Of a stretch of DNA of 8,556 nucleotides, positions 6,427 to 8,556 are shown one piece after another (position 1 is the stretch's first letter; each line of letters opens with the position of its first letter). Location: contig CAMBGO010000087.1 in assembly GCA_945866165.1 (NCBI GenBank), positions 1-8,556 on the forward strand, given 5' to 3'. The notes beneath the pieces are model-generated. The model worked only from the letters and a program-made list of their open reading frames with translations, was not told where the DNA came from and made no database searches. The DNA comes from Chitinophaga pinensis (GTDB taxonomy: Bacteria; Bacteroidota; Bacteroidia; Chitinophagales; Chitinophagaceae). A program made the position numbers and the translations under genes.

Positions 6427-6523
6427 CAACATAAACAAAGCGCCATTTGAGCAGTATTCAGCAAAGGCAGTAACAAGCGTATTGGTGTATGCACTGAATA
6501 AAATCGTTAATTTCTCATCTTAG
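6422..6523 (+). pseudogene. Remnant: C-terminal tail of a glycosyltransferase paralogous to 3872-5320
   Basis: Reading from 6422 gives PYNINKAPFEQYSAKAVTSV, then LVYALNKIVNFSS and a TAG at 6521-6523. The C-terminus of the glycosyltransferase at 3872-5320 reads NINKSAFEQYSAKAVTSVLV. At DNA level 5221-5300 and 6421-6500 agree at about 68 of 80 positions by hand count, with one block (5255-5287 versus 6455-6487) unbroken. Differences are mostly at the ends, so this is a diverged paralogue or old duplicate, not a recent exact copy. No other part of the enzyme is present. Confidence 0.85.
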
Positions 6524-6534
6524 TTCAGTCGAAA

Positions 6535-6571
6535 TAGAACTGTTATCCGATGATTTCATCTGGCTGTTCTA
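6535..6571. repeat. Imperfect 37-bp inverted repeat
   Basis: TAGAAC (6535-6540) pairs with GTTCTA (6566-6571), and inside it GATGA (6549-6553) pairs with TCATC (6556-6560) flanked by CC and GG. The internal loops are uneven, and no T-run follows on the + strand, so it is a poor intrinsic terminator. It could be an operator, a folded leader element, or the edge of an old insertion. It lies between the debris and the probable promoter of the second Rpn gene. Confidence 0.3.
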
Positions 6572-6583
6572 AAACATTAAAAA

Positions 6584-6591
6584 TAGTTTTG
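6584..6591 (+). promoter_or_regulatory. Probable -7 box (TAGTTTTG) of the second Rpn gene
   Basis: TAGTTTTG matches the Bacteroidota -7 consensus TAnnTTTG exactly and ends 16 bp before the ATG at 6608. The -33 element is poor: TCTG at 6559-6562, 21 bp upstream. The sequence just after the box (TTTTGTGCCAAAAT) resembles that in front of the first Rpn gene (TTTTGTTTCAAGAT), suggesting the two paralogues inherited the same upstream region. Confidence 0.4.
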
Positions 6592-6607
6592 TGCCAAAAT
6601 AAAGGGC

Positions 6608-7510
6608 ATGAAATTGTTGGATCCCAAGTCAGATTTTTTATTCAAACGCTTATTCGCAGACAACCCAACACTTCTGATCGATTTATTAAATGCAATACTT
6701 CCGTTGGAAGATCCAATTACAGAAATTGAATACCTGCCCGCAGAGTTGGTTCCTTATGAACGAAATTCTAAACTGTCTATTGTTGATGTAAGGTGTAGTG
6801 ATGCTTTCGGAAGGCATTTTATTGTAGAGATGCAAATGGCCTTTCAGCCCTTCTTACACAAGCGAATGTTGTACAATGCTTCAAAAGTCTTATCGAGGCA
6901 ACTATCTCAAACACAACAATATGATGAAATAGGCAATGTTTATACATTGTGTTTTATTGATCAGGTAGCTGAAAAAGGAATCGATGAATGGTTTCATCAC
7001 TATGTTATTAAGCATAAAAAGTATGAAGAACGTCAGATGCTTGGAATGGAGTGGTTTTTTATTGAATTGGGAAAGTGGAAGAAAAATTTTAATTTTAAGA
7101 ACCCAGAGAGAAAATCCCTTTGGTTAACGTTTTTAACCCAACCTTCTAAAATTTTAGAAATGATGACACCCGCCGAACTTGCAGAATTCAATGAAATCAG
7201 GGAAGCGCTTGATATTGTAAATGCATCTCAATACACAGAAGCCCAAATCAACGGCATGGAAAAATACCTGGATGAAGTAAGGTCATATCATTCGGGGATT
7301 GCATATGCAAAAAACGAGGGAATTCAGGAAGGGGTGGAAATTGGAATGGAGAAAGGTATTAAAAAAGGACTCGAGGAAGCATATGCAAACATGGTAAATA
7401 TTATCATCGATATTAAAAATGGGTTATCATTGGATAATCTTGCTTCGAAATACAATATTGATTATCAAGCCATTTTAAAAATATCAAATTCTATCAAGGT
7501 AGGTTTGTGA
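6608..7510 (+). CDS. Rpn family recombination-promoting nuclease / putative transposase (PD-(D/E)XK), copy 2
   Basis: A 300-residue paralogue of the protein at 2915-3835. The first 80 residues align without a gap, with 54 identities by hand count, including LLDPKSDFLFKRLF (3-16) and the catalytic D60 (SIVDVRCSD), E74 and Q76 (IVEMQ), so the nuclease core looks intact. The mid-region keeps DEWFHHYVIKHKK and LGMEWFFIELGKWKK. The C-terminal helix has five Gly at four-residue spacing (EGIQEGVEIGMEKGIKKGLE). AAAGGG sits 1 bp before the ATG, too close for a normal Shine-Dalgarno. Both copies start at equivalent positions. The last residues (SNSIKVGL) do not resemble the ends of the other two copies. 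Directly after the TGA comes a 9-bp repeat array and then, in the same frame, the C-terminal part of a third Rpn gene, so the 3' end lies at a recombination junction. Confidence 0.88.
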   Translation: MKLLDPKSDFLFKRLFADNPTLLIDLLNAILPLEDPITEIEYLPAELVPYERNSKLSIVDVRCSDAFGRHFIVEMQMAFQPFLHKRMLYNASKVLSRQLSQTQQYDEIGNVYTLCFIDQVAEKGIDEWFHHYVIKHKKYEERQMLGMEWFFIELGKWKKNFNFKNPERKSLWLTFLTQPSKILEMMTPAELAEFNEIREALDIVNASQYTEAQINGMEKYLDEVRSYHSGIAYAKNEGIQEGVEIGMEKGIKKGLEEAYANMVNIIIDIKNGLSLDNLASKYNIDYQAILKISNSIKVGL

Positions 7511-7522
7511 TCTGATGTACAG

Positions 7523-7556
7523 CTTCAACTCCCTCAACCACTTCAACCCCTTCAAC
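7523..7556 (+). repeat. 9-bp tandem repeat (CTTCAACCC family) at the junction of two Rpn genes
   Basis: Units read CTTCAACTC, CCTCAACCA, CTTCAACCC and CTTCAAC, a nine-base period of the same family as at 4614-4665 and 4745-4851. The array begins 13 bp after the stop of the second Rpn gene and ends about 10 bp before homology to the third begins. It therefore fills the junction between a complete gene and an N-terminally truncated one. Confidence 0.88.
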
Positions 7557-7618
7557 GTATAACATCAAGACGCGACGTTTGGCTATCATTTTTATCACAC
7601 CCTGAAAAGCTCGACACC

Positions 7619-7978
7619 ATGTTAACCGCTGAATATGAAAACGAATATAAGGAGGCAAGAAAAGCATTGCGTTTAATCGATAAGGCCAAATATACTCCCG
7701 AACAACTCTGGGCAATGGAACGGAATGCCGATGAACTTTATTTCGCTTGGGAAGCCATGAAAATGGACATCGATGAAGCTAGAAAAGAGGGAGAAGCGAC
7801 GGGAGAAGCAAAAGGTACTGCAAATGGAATGTCTGCAGGGATTGTTGAAGGACAACAGCTTCTTATATCAGCTTTAAACGATTTGAAGCAGGGTAAATCT
7901 ATCAATGAAGTTGCTTCATCACATAATTTTGAAGTTTCATTTTTAGAATCTCTTTATAAGCAGTTTATAAGCAAATAA
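7619..7978 (+). CDS. N-terminally truncated Rpn family protein (C-terminal domain only), copy 3
   Basis: A 119-residue open frame matching only the C-terminal third of the two complete Rpn proteins. Homology begins before the ATG: from about 7565 the same frame reads SRRDVWLSFLSHPEKLDTML, equivalent to KRDLWLGFLAQPEKLNDML in copy 1. The PD-(D/E)XK core (the IVD and VEMQ motifs) is absent, so it cannot be a nuclease. What remains is AMERNADELYFAWEAMKMDI, a helix with six Gly at four-residue spacing (EGEATGEAKGTANGMSAGIV), and a terminal LKQGKSINEVASSHNFE segment resembling a small helix-turn-helix. The ATG at 7619 coincides with a Met conserved in both complete copies. It may be a dead remnant, or a free-standing version of the C-terminal antitoxin-like product reported for other Rpn genes. 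The frame is open back to the TGA of copy 2 (7508-7510). Confidence 0.7.
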   Translation: MLTAEYENEYKEARKALRLIDKAKYTPEQLWAMERNADELYFAWEAMKMDIDEARKEGEATGEAKGTANGMSAGIVEGQQLLISALNDLKQGKSINEVASSHNFEVSFLESLYKQFISK

Positions 7979-8016
7979 CTGAAATGTTGGTTTTACGAAA
8001 TTGATGCTAATTTAAT

Positions 8017-8037
8017 TGTAGAAATTTTTTTTCTACA
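8017..8037. terminator. Hairpin with 8-bp perfect stem, possible weak terminator
   Basis: TGTAGAAA (8017-8024) pairs with TTTCTACA (8030-8037) around a loop of five T. It lies 39 bp after the stop of the truncated Rpn gene. The stem is AT-rich and no T-run follows on the + strand, so termination would be weak or depend on other factors. Confidence 0.35.
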
Positions 8038-8059
8038 GCCGTTGATTTTCCTTAAACCC

Positions 8060-8110
8060 TCCCGATTCGTACTTTGCACTCTCGGGATCTTGAAGTTCAA
8101 CCCCCTAAAC
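8060..8110 (+). repeat. Dispersed palindromic element, copy B (intergenic)
   Basis: TCCCGA (8060-8065) and TCGGGA (8082-8087) form the same outer stem as in copy A (4791-4841); the inner stem is weakened by substitutions (GTAC against GCAC). The palindrome is again followed by GATCTT and then TTCAACCCCCT. Alignment with copy A gives 44 of 51 identities by hand. This copy leads directly into a 15-bp tandem repeat. Confidence 0.75.
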
Positions 8111-8161
8111 CCTAAACGCCTAAACCCTAAACGCCTAAACCCTAAACGCCTAAACCCTAAA
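8102..8161 (+). repeat. 15-bp tandem repeat (CGCCTAAACCCTAAA), four units
   Basis: Four consecutive 15-bp units: CCCCTAAACCCTAAA once, then CGCCTAAACCCTAAA three times. Each unit contains CCCTAAA, the plant-type telomere heptamer, which I take as coincidence. The left edge merges with the TTCAACCCC motif of the dispersed element, so the array may have grown from that repeat family by C-to-A change. Stops in this stretch make it non-coding. Degenerate relatives (CACCCCAAACCCCTC) continue to about 8180. Confidence 0.92.
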
Positions 8162-8261
8162 TGCTGCACCCCAAACCCCTCATTGATCTAGCATTCATCT
8201 CAATCTTTGATAGTGAACTTTAAAAATAACGGATAACGCAACACCTCTCAACGTCTCAACA

Positions 8262-8556
8262 ACGAAGACCCTCGCCATCATAACCACCCACCCCATTCAA
8301 TACAATGCCCCACTATTCAAGTATTTGGCGGAACAGGAGCTATTCTACATAAAAGTATTTTATACCTGGTCACAGTCAAATGGTATCATTCACGACAAAA
8401 ATTTTGGTATTGCACGCGAGTGGGATATCGATCTGTTAAGTGGATATGATCAGACTTTCGTTGAGAATGTTTCAAATAAACCGGGTTCGCATCATTACAT
8501 GGGAATCATCAACCCGTCTCTGATCAAACAAGTTGAACAATTCAAACCGAACGCAA
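8262..8556 (+). CDS. GT-B fold glycosyltransferase, N-terminal part (partial; ACG where ATG is expected)
   Basis: From 8262 the frame reads KTLAIITTHPIQYNAPLFKY after the first codon, then KVFYTW, FGIAREWDIDLLSGYDQTF and GIINPSLI. This is the N-terminal domain of a well-known glycosyltransferase type with the 'THPIQYyaPlfr.L', 'kV.Y', 'FG..v.WDi.LLeGY' and 'Gi.np.li' blocks. The gene runs off the window after about 98 codons. Oddly, the codon before Lys-Thr-Leu is ACG, exactly where ATG is expected, and no ATG, GTG, TTG or CTG occurs in frame between there and the upstream stop (8214-8216). The next in-frame standard candidate is TTG at 8325, which would remove the first strand and the HPIQY motif. 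The enzyme therefore either starts at ACG or is silenced at its start codon. The codons downstream look undamaged, which suggests a recent event. Confidence 0.75.

Larger units (their letters stand above)
7979..8261 (+). other. Repeat-rich intergenic spacer
   Basis: No gene is visible here. Contents in order: an AT-rich stretch with a hairpin (8017-8037), the dispersed palindrome copy B, the 15-bp tandem array, about 60 bp of unremarkable sequence, and two TCTCAAC motifs (8246-8252 and 8254-8260) that abut the expected start of the next glycosyltransferase gene. Confidence 0.7.

Noticed and set aside
6238..6450. A 70-codon open frame as an independent small gene
   Set aside because: Its middle is a Bro-N fragment and its last codons are a glycosyltransferase tail read out of frame, so it is better described as stitched remnants.
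8102..8161. Eukaryotic (plant-type) telomere sequence because of CCCTAAA
   Set aside because: The true period is 15 bp with a CGCCTAAA half, the array is internal, and the surrounding genes are bacterial.
8183..8209. TTG at 8183-8185 and AATCTTTG at 8202-8209 as promoter for the last glycosyltransferase
   Set aside because: Spacing is only 16 bp and the -7 box has a mismatch in its first base; too weak to list as a feature.

Overview
The window looks like a stretch of an exopolysaccharide or O-antigen (surface glycan) cluster from a low-GC member of the Bacteroidota. Pointers to that phylum are weak or absent Shine-Dalgarno sequences, two sites resembling the phylum's -33/-7 promoter (TTTG, about 19 bp, TAnnTTTG), and repeat types I associate with these genomes (TTCAACCCC-like and CAGACGTCAG-like). 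All genes are on the + strand. I could not run any search; family calls rest on motifs read by eye.

Layout. The tail of an unidentified upstream gene (1-77) is followed by a GT25-type glycosyltransferase (140-886), a class I SAM-dependent methyltransferase (913-1608) and a GT-B fold glycosyltransferase (1615-2841). An Rpn-family PD-(D/E)XK nuclease/putative transposase gene (2915-3835) interrupts the series. Next come a second GT-B glycosyltransferase with translated DNA repeats inside it (3872-5320) and an FkbM-family methyltransferase overlapping it by 4 bp (5317-6207). The 400 bp after that hold gene debris: a possible GT2-like head, a piece of a Bro-N/antirepressor gene, and a copy of the C-terminal tail of the 3872-5320 gene. 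A second full-length Rpn gene (6608-7510) and a third, N-terminally truncated Rpn gene (7619-7978) follow. The last part is a repeat-rich spacer and the start of another GT-B glycosyltransferase (8262 to the window end) whose expected ATG reads ACG.

The glycosyltransferases and methyltransferases presumably build and decorate one surface glycan. The Rpn genes do not belong to that pathway. Family members are described as recombination-promoting nucleases and, more recently, as anti-phage toxins inhibited by a separately translated C-terminal part of the same gene.

The most unusual aspect is that one 9-bp repeat family (consensus close to CTTCAACCC) recurs at an Rpn-Rpn junction, twice inside a glycosyltransferase reading frame (read in two different frames), next to a dispersed palindrome, and in weaker form against the damaged start of the last glycosyltransferase. 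The cluster appears to have been reshuffled repeatedly, with these repeats at or near several of the breakpoints.
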